Source: Acidobacteriota bacterium
GTDB taxonomy: Bacteria > Acidobacteriota > Blastocatellia > RBC074
Assembly: GCA_016710075.1 (NCBI GenBank)
Contig: JADJLO010000017.1
Location: 124,001 to 188,000, forward strand
DNA length: 64,000 nt
Direction of reading: 5' to 3'
The notes below the pieces were generated by a model. The model had not been told where the DNA came from. It did no database searches and saw only the letters and a list, made by a program, of their open reading frames with translations. Shown here one piece after another: positions 48,119 to 59,170 of the stretch; the first letter of the stretch is position 1, and each line of letters begins with the position of its first letter. Made by a program: the position numbers and the translations under genes.

Positions 48119-50362
48119 ATGAGCATAAGAGGACAGCTTCTGCTGTCGATAAATGATGAAGCCAGGACGATCCCGTTGGATGCGCCTCGCTTCACCATAG
48201 GACGCGGACAGGAGAATTCGCTTTGCATCCAGACATCGGTGGTCTCTCGCTCGCACGCAGAACTGATCCGAATCGGCGACCTGTTCATGCTTCGCGACCT
48301 CGGCTCAACCAACGGCAGCTATGTCAATAACACGCGAGTTTCCGAACAGATCCTCAATGATGGAGACATCGTGCGCTTCGGCGCTAACGGCCCCGAAATG
48401 ACTTTCAGTGTCAGTCAATCGGAGTCGGGCCGGATAGCGGCTGAGCATCACCAACACACCGGAAATCTGATCGATTCACTGACAGGGAAATTGAAGCTGC
48501 CCCAGGAGGATGCCTGCGAAGACGCCAATTTACGGCGCGTTCTTGCCGAAGCCCACTTGAGCAAGGGGAACCCCGAACGAGCTCTCGACATTCTTTCGAA
48601 GTATGCCGAAACGTCCAATTTATCCAAACTGCCCGAACAGTTCCGCGCATCACTGCTGGTGTTGCGCGGACAGGCCTATCTTGAGTTGAAACAACTCGAC
48701 CAGGCTCGCGACCTGATCCAGCAATGCCTGTTTATTTACCAGAATCTGGAAGAGGGCAAGGGTGACGATACAGGTGTGGCCACGGCCTATTCGACGCTCG
48801 CCCGCATTCTGATCAACTCTGCCGAGTTCCTTGCCGCCCGTGATTGCCTGCATCGAGGCATGCTTGCCGCAAGGCGTGCCGGTAATGTCCGCCTGCGCGC
48901 AGAGATGCACCTCATGATGGGCAAACTCGACTGGAAAGAGGGCGATTTCGACGGAGCGAGTTACAACTGGAACCGCGCCGCGAAATTATCCGAAGAGACG
49001 AGAGATCCGCACCTCCAGGGGCGCGTACAGCTTCAACTGGCCTTGATTCTCTACACCGAAGGCAGGCTCAAGGAGGCGGTGCCGGTTTACCAGAAGGCGA
49101 TTGAACAGCTTGAAGCCGCGGACAATCTGAGGCTGCTTCTCAAAGCCTACAGCTCCCTTTCGCGCGTTCTGACCAGACTCGGATCATGGAGCGCCACCGC
49201 GAAACTGCTCGATGAGCGACTGGAGATCGCCCGCAAAAAGAATCTATCAAAGGCCGAGGCGGTTGCTCTGACCGACATGGCGGAATTGAAACTGCTCCAG
49301 GGCGACCTTCCCGCCGCACTGAAAACCATCGAAGACGCGATCAGGATTCACGGGCAGACCGTTTACGCGCGGACCCAGCGGATTTACGGCCGCATACTTG
49401 ACGCATACAGAAAACCCGATGAGGCAATTGATGCTTATCAAAATGGGCTCACCGCCGCCCGTAAACGTGGCAGCATCGAGGAACAGATTCTTATCGAGCT
49501 CGAACTTTCGCTGATCTTTTCCGAGAAGGGCGATGCCGCGCGAGCTCTGAAAGAGATTGAAACCGCCGAGGCGGCGGCATCGCTCGATCCGGCGCTCAAT
49601 CTCATGGCTCGCGCGCTATACGCTCGCGGTGTGTTGTTCGGCAATACCGGCAGTATCAGTGACGCAAACCGTTGCTTCAGCCAGAGCCTTTCGATCTTCC
49701 AGAACATAGAGGATCCGTACCGCACTGCGATTTGTCACTCCGCCATTGGATCGCTGAGAATCGGACAGCAGCGCCTTGAATCTGCGAGGGCGCACCTGGA
49801 AGAAGCTCAACGGCTCTTTGCAAAGCTCGGCGCCATGAGAGACCTCGCCGGCGTTGATGAGATGCTCTCATCAACGTCTCTCGCCGAAGTCTCGGCCGCG
49901 ATGACGACGCTGCTGCCTCAACTGTCGAACACTGCCAGGCTCTCGCTATCAAGAAACACTTCAACAGGCATGCTCGTGCCGGCAGCCATGACGCAGGCTC
50001 AACGCATCCTGCTGGCCGTCGCCGGCGACGAGATCGCCGCCATGCTCAAACGCGGCCTCGAGGTCGAAAATTACTCCGTCGAAAGAGTGCTGGATGGGCG
50101 CGAGGCTCTCGTCGCGGCGATCAGCGATACCCAAACCTTCGATCTGCTGCTGCTTGACGCACTGCTCGAACACCGATCGGGTTTTGACATCTGCCGCGAA
50201 CTGAGAAACCGGAAGCGCGAAACACCAGTCATCCTGCTCGGCGGCAGACAGGGACTCGAAGACAAGATCGAGGCTCTTCAATCCGGCGCCGACGATTTTC
50301 TCAGCAAGAAAAACATGGTCTTCGAGGAGTTGATGGCCAAGATCGAGGCGCTGCTCAGGTAA
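48119..50362 (+). CDS. FHA-TPR-receiver domain signalling protein
   Basis: The start ATG at 48119 follows GGAGCCAACAAT. The 747-residue protein has an FHA domain at residues about 1-100 (FTIGRGQENSLCIQTSVVSR, SHAEL, DLGSTNGSYVN). About 130 to 600 are tandem TPR helices. The C-terminal 130 residues form a receiver domain, QRILLAVAGDEIAAMLKRGL, with the phosphorylatable aspartate in LLLLDALLEHRSGFD and the lysine in FLSKKN; the usual Thr/Ser switch residue is replaced in LLGGRQ. It probably binds phosphothreonine partners and relays two-component signals. It is transcribed divergently from the ATP-grasp operon and is 11 bases before the dehydrogenase gene. Confidence 0.85.
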   Translation: MSIRGQLLLSINDEARTIPLDAPRFTIGRGQENSLCIQTSVVSRSHAELIRIGDLFMLRDLGSTNGSYVNNTRVSEQILNDGDIVRFGANGPEMTFSVSQSESGRIAAEHHQHTGNLIDSLTGKLKLPQEDACEDANLRRVLAEAHLSKGNPERALDILSKYAETSNLSKLPEQFRASLLVLRGQAYLELKQLDQARDLIQQCLFIYQNLEEGKGDDTGVATAYSTLARILINSAEFLAARDCLHRGMLAARRAGNVRLRAEMHLMMGKLDWKEGDFDGASYNWNRAAKLSEETRDPHLQGRVQLQLALILYTEGRLKEAVPVYQKAIEQLEAADNLRLLLKAYSSLSRVLTRLGSWSATAKLLDERLEIARKKNLSKAEAVALTDMAELKLLQGDLPAALKTIEDAIRIHGQTVYARTQRIYGRILDAYRKPDEAIDAYQNGLTAARKRGSIEEQILIELELSLIFSEKGDAARALKEIETAEAAASLDPALNLMARALYARGVLFGNTGSISDANRCFSQSLSIFQNIEDPYRTAICHSAIGSLRIGQQRLESARAHLEEAQRLFAKLGAMRDLAGVDEMLSSTSLAEVSAAMTTLLPQLSNTARLSLSRNTSTGMLVPAAMTQAQRILLAVAGDEIAAMLKRGLEVENYSVERVLDGREALVAAISDTQTFDLLLLDALLEHRSGFDICRELRNRKRETPVILLGGRQGLEDKIEALQSGADDFLSKKNMVFEELMAKIEALLR

Positions 50363-50373
50363 AGGAGATTTAC

Positions 50374-51519
50374 TTGCGAATAATAATCATCGGAGCTGGA
50401 CGAGTGGGGCTGGGCGCTCTTGGCGTTGCGCTGGCGATGCAGGGTCATGAACTGGTCTTCGCCGCAAGGCGCGATGATCAGGTTGCCGAACTGAACCATT
50501 ACGGATACGCCGTTGCCACAAAAGGCTCGGTCGAGGCGACCGTTGATGTGCGAGGTGTAAGAGCTGTAAAAATACCCGGGGAAGAGTTCATTCGCGAGGT
50601 GGCGATCGCAAATCAAATCTACACATCGGTCCGCCCGGACAATCTGCCTGAAATTGCTTCTCTCATCGCCGAAGCGATACTCCATCGGATCAGGTCGGGG
50701 ATCACCCAGCCTCTCGACGTTTTCTGCTGCGAGAATTTGAAGAATGCCGGCTCTCAGCTTGAAAGACTGATCTTTGCCGGCCTGCCATTTCAATACGCTC
50801 AGCAGGTGCAGGATCATGTAAGTTTCAATGCCGCCATCTCGGATCGCATCGTTTCATCCCAGAACAGGGACGAGTCCGGCAGGCTGCTGATCACAGCCGA
50901 CGCAATGGGTGATGTCCTGTTCGACACCCTGCAGATCAAGGGAGATTTCGAGACACTGCCGCCCTTCAAGGGGCTGGATAACTTTCCGGCCTGCATCGAG
51001 GAAAAACTTTATATTTTGAACTGCGGGCATGCTGTTTGCGCCTACCTCGGTTTTCAGAAAGGCTACACTTACATTCACGAGGCAATGGCGGATGAAGGAA
51101 TCAATCACGCCGTCGTCGGCGCGATGCTCGAAGCTCAACGCGCGCTGCATCAAAAGCATGGCAAGACCCTGCATTACGGCAGCCTCATCGGTGACATCCT
51201 CGAAAGTTTTTCGAATGCCGCATTGATGGACACCGTGGCGCGCGTCGGACGCGATCCTTTGCGCAAACTGCAATCCGATGACAGGCTCATCGGCCCGGCA
51301 AAACTGGCTTACCGTTACGGGATCGAACCGACCCATCTTATCCAGGGATGCGTCGCAGCTCTGTCATTCGCTCAGACGGGAGATCCGCAGGCGGCTGAGC
51401 TGCAGAAACTCATCAAGGAGAGGGGCGCCGTCTATGCACTGGATTTCGTCTCTCAACTGCGCCCCTGGAACCCGTTGTCGAAACTCATCTCAGAGGCTTA
51501 TCAACAACCTGGATCGTAG
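50374..51519 (+). CDS. Mannitol-1-phosphate 5-dehydrogenase-like NAD(P) enzyme
   Basis: Starts with TTG at 50374, after AAAGGAG with good spacing, coupled to the FHA-TPR gene. The 381-residue protein has the NAD-binding RIIIIGAGRVGLGALGVAL, ENLKNAGSQLERLIF and KLYILNCGHAVCAYLGFQKG, all as in the MtlD/mannitol-dehydrogenase family, and AALSFAQTGDPQAAELQKLI near the end. The family oxidises polyol phosphates to ketose phosphates with NAD. The context of a phytase and ATP-grasp kinases suggests a polyol- or inositol-phosphate substrate, but mannitol-1-phosphate is the textbook one. Complete. Confidence 0.82.
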   Translation: MRIIIIGAGRVGLGALGVALAMQGHELVFAARRDDQVAELNHYGYAVATKGSVEATVDVRGVRAVKIPGEEFIREVAIANQIYTSVRPDNLPEIASLIAEAILHRIRSGITQPLDVFCCENLKNAGSQLERLIFAGLPFQYAQQVQDHVSFNAAISDRIVSSQNRDESGRLLITADAMGDVLFDTLQIKGDFETLPPFKGLDNFPACIEEKLYILNCGHAVCAYLGFQKGYTYIHEAMADEGINHAVVGAMLEAQRALHQKHGKTLHYGSLIGDILESFSNAALMDTVARVGRDPLRKLQSDDRLIGPAKLAYRYGIEPTHLIQGCVAALSFAQTGDPQAAELQKLIKERGAVYALDFVSQLRPWNPLSKLISEAYQQPGS

Positions 51520-51524
51520 CGCCA

Positions 51525-52581
51525 TTACGCCGCGCTATCAGGCCCGGTCGCGCTGGTGAAAGCCAGGATCTCGCGGTGCTCATCCGCGGTCCAACTGGTA
51601 GCGACGTCCATAGCTCTCGCCGACCACATGAAACACGCCGGATACCCCTTCTCCTCGACGCAGCGCAACCTGTTGGCCACTGTTTGCTCCTGTTGAAGAC
51701 TCGTCAGATCGGGCCAGTCGCGCTCCGTAGCCGTCGCAAATTCCCCCACGACACAAGGATATTCGTCAGAGTATGTGTGCGGCGGCAGATCGCAGTTCTC
51801 CTGAGCGTAGTAATGATATTGATGCAACGTTATCCCGAGCCCGATGGAATCCCATTTTTCAAGAGTGTCCCAGTGGGCGAAGCCAACCGAGGATTTGAAT
51901 GCGCTGCGCCCGTCGGGAAGCAATTTTCATGTTTATCCGGCCGATGCCCTCGGCGATGAACTCCTTCATGACTCTGATCGACACATTCCGGTTCACGTCT
52001 TTTTTCCCGATCAGCGAGAGCTTCCTGATCACCCATTCGGGCTCGTTGATCAGTTCCCAGGCATAGATCGAGTCCTGGTAATGCATCGAGATTTCCAGCA
52101 ACGGGTCGAGCACTCTTTCAAAGAATGCCTGTCGCTTCATCGGATCTCTGACAATGTCATACCGCCCACCCTTGATGATGCCGGGACTCCCATCAAGCGC
52201 TGTCCCATGATGGCACCAGTGAAAATCAATCAGCGAGGGAAACAATTTCAGACCATATTTCGCGCAGATCTGCAGAACATATTCAAAATCATCGCAGAGC
52301 TGTTTGTAGTATGAATGACCGGCGGGCAATGGATCGAAGGTCCATTCATGGCCAGCCTGTTGGGGCGCAAGTTCTCCCATCCCGTAATTCATGCCGTCAG
52401 CCAGCAGGAACCAGCGGACGGCAAAAATCCCATGCGAGGCGAAATGCCTGAAGTCGTCTTCGATATGCCTGCGTTTCTGTTCGCGCCAGGACGAGAGATT
52501 CTCCGCCGATACCCAGGCGGATGGAGGATCCCCGAAATCCCAGCCATAATCGATCCACGGATAATTGATGCCGATATTCAT
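51525..52581 (-). CDS. Glycoside hydrolase, GH5-like (cellulase clan A), one frameshift
   Basis: The start at 52581 has no Shine-Dalgarno sequence but is directly preceded by a TTTAAA-rich repeat. The first frame gives MNIGINYPWIDYGWDFGDPP to GRINMK, including YAWELINEPEWV with the acid/base glutamate of clan A hydrolases. The frame breaks near 51910 and the second frame (LPDGRSAFKSSVGFAHWDTL) continues to PCVVGEFATATE, with the probable nucleophile glutamate. Length about 350 residues. GH5-type enzymes cleave beta-1,4-glucans or mannans; specificity unknown. No signal peptide seen. Confidence 0.78.
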
Positions 52582-52612
52582 GGGTTTAAAGTTTTAAAGT
52601 TCAAAGTTTAAC
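52582..52612 (-). repeat. TTTAAA-type leader repeat before the glycoside-hydrolase start
   Basis: On the minus strand GTTAAACTTTGAACTTTAAA and ACTTTAAACCC stand directly before the ATG. It is an imperfect version of the CTTTAAA array before aroC. Confidence 0.6.
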
Positions 52613-52821
52613 GTTTCTGAGACTAATGAATTTTGTGGGGACCGAATAATTAAATGCCGATTGTGACACCCACTGCGTAGCGACGGGTTGGTCAGGAATT
52701 CCCCAAACCCGCCAGTCAACCACTCGCTTGAAGAGCTTTGCCATTATCCCATCGTGATGATAGTTTACGTTTTTGTTACTCAATTTAATACAGATTATCC
52801 CCAAATCAAGGAGTTCTACAA

Positions 52822-54957
<2,136 letters not shown>

Positions 54958-54970
54958 CCCTTGCATAATC

Positions 54971-55071
54971 GCATGGAGTTCCGCCTTCGCATGGAGTTCC
55001 GCCTTCAGGCGGAACTTCTTTCAAGACGAGAGTTCCGCCTGAAGGCGGAACTCCATGCTGGAACTCCATGC
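54971..55071. repeat. Palindromic GTTCCGCC repeat, copy 1
   Basis: The unit GAGTTCCGCCTTCAGGCGGA, then ACTTCTTTCAAGACGAGA and the inverse TTCCGCCTGAAGGCGGAACT. It contains two nested palindromes and an outer inverted repeat GCATGGAGTTCC / GGAACTCCATGC. It lies 14 bases after the prolyl oligopeptidase stop. Confidence 0.85.
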
Positions 55072-55114
55072 TTAACACTTGCCTTTTACTGACAATTAGC
55101 TAGCATATCCGACC

Positions 55115-55985
55115 ATGACTATAAAAACCTGGCTCTTTATTGTTCTTGGAATTTTCGGCGCGGTCTATCTCTTCACCTGGTATACAGCAGTTTCCGGTAA
55201 ACAGTGGGAGTCCCCCGGCTGGATTCGCACGGGGATAGGCTTCGTTGCCAACTTCTTCGACACTCTCGGCATCGGATCATTCGCCACGACAACATCGATG
55301 TACAAACCGTCGAACATGGTGCGTGACGAACTGATTCCCGGGACGCTCAACGTCGGCCACACACTTCCAACAATCACACAGGCATTCATCTACATCGCCA
55401 TTGTCGAAGTAGATATGACGACCCTTATCATGTTGATTGCCGCGTCGGTACTGGGGATGTGGCTTGCAGCCGGAGTCGTTTCGCCATGGCCGCGACGCAA
55501 CATTCAGATCGGCATGGGCATCGCGCTGATCGTCGCAGCCGGGCTCATGCTCCATGACGATCTTCAACAAGAGCGCCGGCGGCGGACAGGATATGGGGCT
55601 GCACGGCATCAACCTCATCATTGGAGTCATCGGCAATTTCCTCCTCGGCAGTTTGATGTCGCTGGGCATTGGTCTTTACGGCCCCTGCCTGATCATGATC
55701 AGCCTGTTGGGCATGAATCCGAAGGCGGCATTCCCGATTATGATGGGTTCCTGCGCTTTTCTGATGCCGGCCGGAAGCACAAAGTTCATCTCAAAGGGGA
55801 GCTACGACCTGCGCGCAGCCCTGGGGCTGGCGATCGGCGGAATCCCGGCTGTGCTCATCGCGGCATACATCGTCAAGGAGATGAATCTGACATACGTGCG
55901 CTGGCTGGTGGTCGTCGTTGTGCTTTACACTGCGATCACACTGCTGCGATCGGCGATGACAGAGAGCAAAAATGGAAAAGCCTAG
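55115..55985 (+). CDS. TauE/SafE family anion permease, one frameshift
   Basis: The first frame starts MTIKTWLFIVLGIFGAVYLF and has GIGSFATTTSMYKPSNM and LNVGHTLPTITQAFIYIAIV, as in the TauE/SafE (DUF81) family. Near 55557 the frame breaks; the next frame begins MTIFNKSAGGGQDMGLHGIN and continues GVIGNFLLGSLMSLGIGLYG to the end at 55985. Together about 290 residues with about eight membrane segments. Members export sulfite, sulfoacetate or other organic anions. It lies between two copies of the palindromic repeat, which could have moved it. Confidence 0.78.
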
Positions 55986-57645
55986 CATGGAGTTCCGCCG
56001 CATGGAGTTTCTTCGCATAGAGTTCCGCCTTCAGGCGGAACTTCTTTCAAGACGAATATTCCGCCTGAAGGCGGAACTCCATGCGAAGAAACTCCATGCG
56101 AAGTTCATCGTCCCAGCCCTTGTGCTGATCCTCTTCCCATTTTCAGGTTACTCTCAGCGGCAAAAGCCACGAGCTGAAAAGCCATTCGAACCAGTGGAAA
56201 CGACAATTGCAGAGATTCACCAGGCAATGCGATCGGGCCGTCTGACAAGCAGGCAACTGGTCGAAGCCTACCTCAAACGCATCAACGCCTATGATCAATC
56301 AACCAAACTGAATTCGCTTGTCCTTGTTAATCCCAATGCGCTGGCCGAGGCTGACAGGCTCGATGCCGAGTTCAAGCGCACACGGAAGTTGCGCCCGCTG
56401 CACGGCATTCCGGTAATCGTCAAAGACAATTACGACACGAAAGACATGCAAACGACCGGCGGCTCACTGGCGCTGAAAGCGTCGATCCCTCCCGATGATG
56501 CCTTTCAGGTGCGCAGGCTGCGTGAGGCAGGGGCAATTGTACTGGCAAAATCGAACATGGCCGAGTGGGCGTTCAATCCTTATCTTACGGAAAGCTCGAT
56601 TGCCGGAATTACCCGCAACCCTTACGACCTCGAACGTGTCCCGGCCGGTTCGAGTGGCGGGACGGCTGCGGCAGTCGCCGCCAACCTGGGCTCAGTGGGA
56701 CTCGGCACCGACACAGGGAATTCGATCCGTGGGCCGTCTTCGCACAACTCGCTTGTCGGCATCCGGTCGACCATGGGATTGGCGAGCCGGGACGGCATCA
56801 TCCCGCTCTATCTGCGAAATGACATCGGCGGTCCGATTGCCCGCACACTGGAAGACGCTGTTCGCGTCCTCGAGGTGATAGCGGGCTATGACCATGCAGA
56901 CCCGGTCACCAAATTGTCCGAAGGCAAAATCCCGAAAAACTACACTCAGTTTCTCAAACGTGATGGATTGAAGGGGGCGCGGCTGGGAGTGTTTCGGCGT
57001 TATATCGACACCCCAACGACAGACCCGCAGGTCAAGGCTCTGATGGCAAAGGCTATTGAGGATCTGAAAGCGCAGGGAGCGACGATCGTCGATCCATTCG
57101 ACATTCCGGGTTATGAAGAACTGACTCGCAACATCTGGTGCGACGAGTTTCATCACGATGTGAACAATTACCTGGCATCACTTGGCCCGACCGCTCCATA
57201 CAAAACCCTGACCGAGATCGTTGCGTCCGGATTGTATTCTCCCTATATCGAAGCGCGTTTGAAACGCGTTATTCAGACATCGCCGAAAGAAGCCACCTGC
57301 CAGGATTTGTATCACGAGCCGCGCAACATTGCTTTTCGCGATGCGGTACTCAAGGCAATGGAAGCGGCAAAAATAGACGCCATCATCTATCCGACCTGGA
57401 GCAACCCACCTCGGAAAGTCGGCGACATGCAAAGCCCTGCGGGCGACAACAGCCAGATACTTTCGCCTCAAACCGGCTTCCCTGCGATTACAGTGCCCAT
57501 GGGGTTCACTTATGGCTCACTGCCGGCCGGGATTACGTTTCTCGGCAGACTCTTTGGCGAACCTGAATTGATCCGGTTTGCCTATGCATATGAACAAGCT
57601 ACAAAGCATCGCCGCCCGCCTGAGAGATTCCCGCCGCTCCGTTGA
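55972..57645 (+). CDS. Secreted amidase (amidase-signature family) with repeat-encoded N-terminus
   Basis: A 557-codon frame. The amidase-signature core spans residues about 90-540: VIVKDNYDTKDMQTTGGS with the catalytic lysine, VPAGSSGGTAAAVAANLG and SVGLGTDTGNSIRGPSSHNS with both serines. It hydrolyses amide bonds. The first 45 codons are translated from the palindromic repeat (EFRLQAELLSRRIFRLKAEL), ahead of a hydrophobic segment AKFIVPALVLILFPFSGYSQ that looks like an export signal. The true start may be 55972, 55987 or 56002; all lie before the repeat-encoded part, which must be translated or bypassed by an unseen non-ATG start. Confidence 0.88.
   Translation: MEKPSMEFRRMEFLRIEFRLQAELLSRRIFRLKAELHAKKLHAKFIVPALVLILFPFSGYSQRQKPRAEKPFEPVETTIAEIHQAMRSGRLTSRQLVEAYLKRINAYDQSTKLNSLVLVNPNALAEADRLDAEFKRTRKLRPLHGIPVIVKDNYDTKDMQTTGGSLALKASIPPDDAFQVRRLREAGAIVLAKSNMAEWAFNPYLTESSIAGITRNPYDLERVPAGSSGGTAAAVAANLGSVGLGTDTGNSIRGPSSHNSLVGIRSTMGLASRDGIIPLYLRNDIGGPIARTLEDAVRVLEVIAGYDHADPVTKLSEGKIPKNYTQFLKRDGLKGARLGVFRRYIDTPTTDPQVKALMAKAIEDLKAQGATIVDPFDIPGYEELTRNIWCDEFHHDVNNYLASLGPTAPYKTLTEIVASGLYSPYIEARLKRVIQTSPKEATCQDLYHEPRNIAFRDAVLKAMEAAKIDAIIYPTWSNPPRKVGDMQSPAGDNSQILSPQTGFPAITVPMGFTYGSLPAGITFLGRLFGEPELIRFAYAYEQATKHRRPPERFPPLR
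55985..56101. repeat. Palindromic GTTCCGCC repeat, copy 2
   Basis: The same element as at 54971-55071, with the internal GAGTTCCGCCTTCAGGCGGA and TTCCGCCTGAAGGCGGAACT. It covers the start of the amidase open frame and follows the TauE stop directly. Confidence 0.85.
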
Positions 57646-57693
57646 CTTTTCATCTACCTTTACCATCTATCGCCGTGTTAAACAGGTTCGGCG

Positions 57694-59004
57694 TTATTTC
57701 GCCAGCAGGATTCGCAAGTCCCGGACGTTGTTTCCGGTAGGACCAGTAATGATGGCATCTCCCAGCGCCGCGAAAAAATTATAAGAATCGCTGGATTCCA
57801 GATATGTTTCGGGAGAAAGGCCGAGCTTGCCGGCCCGCCTGATTGTAGTCTCATCCGCGATTGCGCCGGCGGCCGGACTGTGACCGTCAATGCCGTCCGT
57901 GCCGGCGCTGAGAATGGCTACGGGCTCAAGCGTGTCATGCATTTGCATTGCCGCGCGCAGGACGAATTCCTGATTGCGCCCGCCCTGACCGCTGCCGCGA
58001 ACGGGGCAAATGACTTCGCCACCTGAAAGGAGGCAAACAGTCCGGCCTCGATTGGCATCGCGCAATGCCTGCAGCCGCGCCAGATGAATTACTGCCATTT
58101 CCTGGACATCCCCTTCAACCAGATCTTCCGCCACCTCGACCACACAGTTATGCAACTCTTCGGCAATTCGACGGGCAACGCTCAAGGCAATGCGATTGTC
58201 GAGCAGCAGGTGATGCGAGCGTGAGTCATGATCTTCAGCCTTCGGCATTTCAGGCAGGGCGCCTGAAGCAATTAATGCCGCAACGTGCCGCGGGAATTTA
58301 TCGAGCAGATCATATTTAGCGACAATGCGGTCAAAATCTGAACGCGTCGTATTACCCGGTAAGGTCAAACCGGATGATACCGTGGATAGATCGTCGTTGT
58401 TGACATCCGAGATATAAAGCGAAATCTGCCGGGCCTTCCCAGCGGCTTCGGCCAGGCGTCCGCCTTTAACGGAAGACAGAAAACGCCGCACGATGTTCAT
58501 CTCGTTGATCACCGCACCACAGCCGACCAGTATGCGGTTGATGGATTGCAGATCCTGAAGGGTGATTGAATCGCTTACCGGTTTCTCAAATACCGCAGAG
58601 CCGCCGCCGGAAATCAGAAACAAGACCAGTGTTTTTTCATCATTCGCCGATGACAGCAACTGGAGGGCGGATTCGGCTGCATCGATGCTGGCCTGATTTG
58701 GCAGCGGGTGCCCGCCGATGAAAACCTTAAAGCGTTCCGGAACTCTGCCAATCACGGCATTCGTCGCAACAATCCCGCCGGTAATGCGATCGCCAAGCAC
58801 AGCCTGGGCGGCACGCGCCATCGGCAGCGAGGCCTTGCCGATCGCAATCACAAACAACCTCGAGAAATGATCCAGCGCCACCTCGCTGTCACCCGCCTTG
58901 AGCGTCTCGCCATCGAGATGCAACGCCCGACGAACGACAGACTCCACCTCGATGGCGGCGAGTGTGCGATGAAAAATATCAGTGGTAATTGCGCGTAGAG
59001 TCAT
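57694..59004 (-). CDS. Glycerate 2-kinase (MOFRL/GckA type)
   Basis: A 436-residue protein that phosphorylates D-glycerate to 2-phosphoglycerate with ATP. The N-terminal GCK domain has VIAIGKASLPMARAA, GGHPLPN and FLISGGGSAVFEKPV. The C-terminal MOFRL domain has CLLSGGEVICPV, GQGGRNQEFVLRAA and SAGTDGIDGHSPAAGA. It is convergent with the amidase, 48 bases apart. No frameshift. Cytoplasmic; probably a step of serine or glycolate catabolism. Confidence 0.94.
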   Translation of the reverse strand: MTLRAITTDIFHRTLAAIEVESVVRRALHLDGETLKAGDSEVALDHFSRLFVIAIGKASLPMARAAQAVLGDRITGGIVATNAVIGRVPERFKVFIGGHPLPNQASIDAAESALQLLSSANDEKTLVLFLISGGGSAVFEKPVSDSITLQDLQSINRILVGCGAVINEMNIVRRFLSSVKGGRLAEAAGKARQISLYISDVNNDDLSTVSSGLTLPGNTTRSDFDRIVAKYDLLDKFPRHVAALIASGALPEMPKAEDHDSRSHHLLLDNRIALSVARRIAEELHNCVVEVAEDLVEGDVQEMAVIHLARLQALRDANRGRTVCLLSGGEVICPVRGSGQGGRNQEFVLRAAMQMHDTLEPVAILSAGTDGIDGHSPAAGAIADETTIRRAGKLGLSPETYLESSDSYNFFAALGDAIITGPTGNNVRDLRILLAK

Positions 59005-59070
59005 TCAACCCATTATTGCCAGAGTAACGCCAATTGCAAAAGCATGTATTCGCTCCTGTTATTTCTCCGA

Positions 59071-59159
59071 GCTAATAACCGATTCACCGGGTGCGGCCTG
59101 TAGTATTGCAATGACCATAAACCTCCTTGGCCGCGCTCCCCTGGAATGAAGGGTCGGCC
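59071..59159 (-). repeat. attC-like site, degraded cores
   Basis: The minus strand reads GGCCGACCCTTCATTCCAGG, then GGAGCGCGGCC, a loop, CTACAGGCCGCACCCGGTG and GGTTATTAGC. It aligns to the attC at 15646-15735, with internal GGAGCGCGGCC and CTACAGGCCGC conserved, but R'' and R' cores carry small changes or insertions. It lies 12 bases after the M1 peptidase stop. Confidence 0.65.
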
Positions 59160-59170
59160 TACTGAAGACA

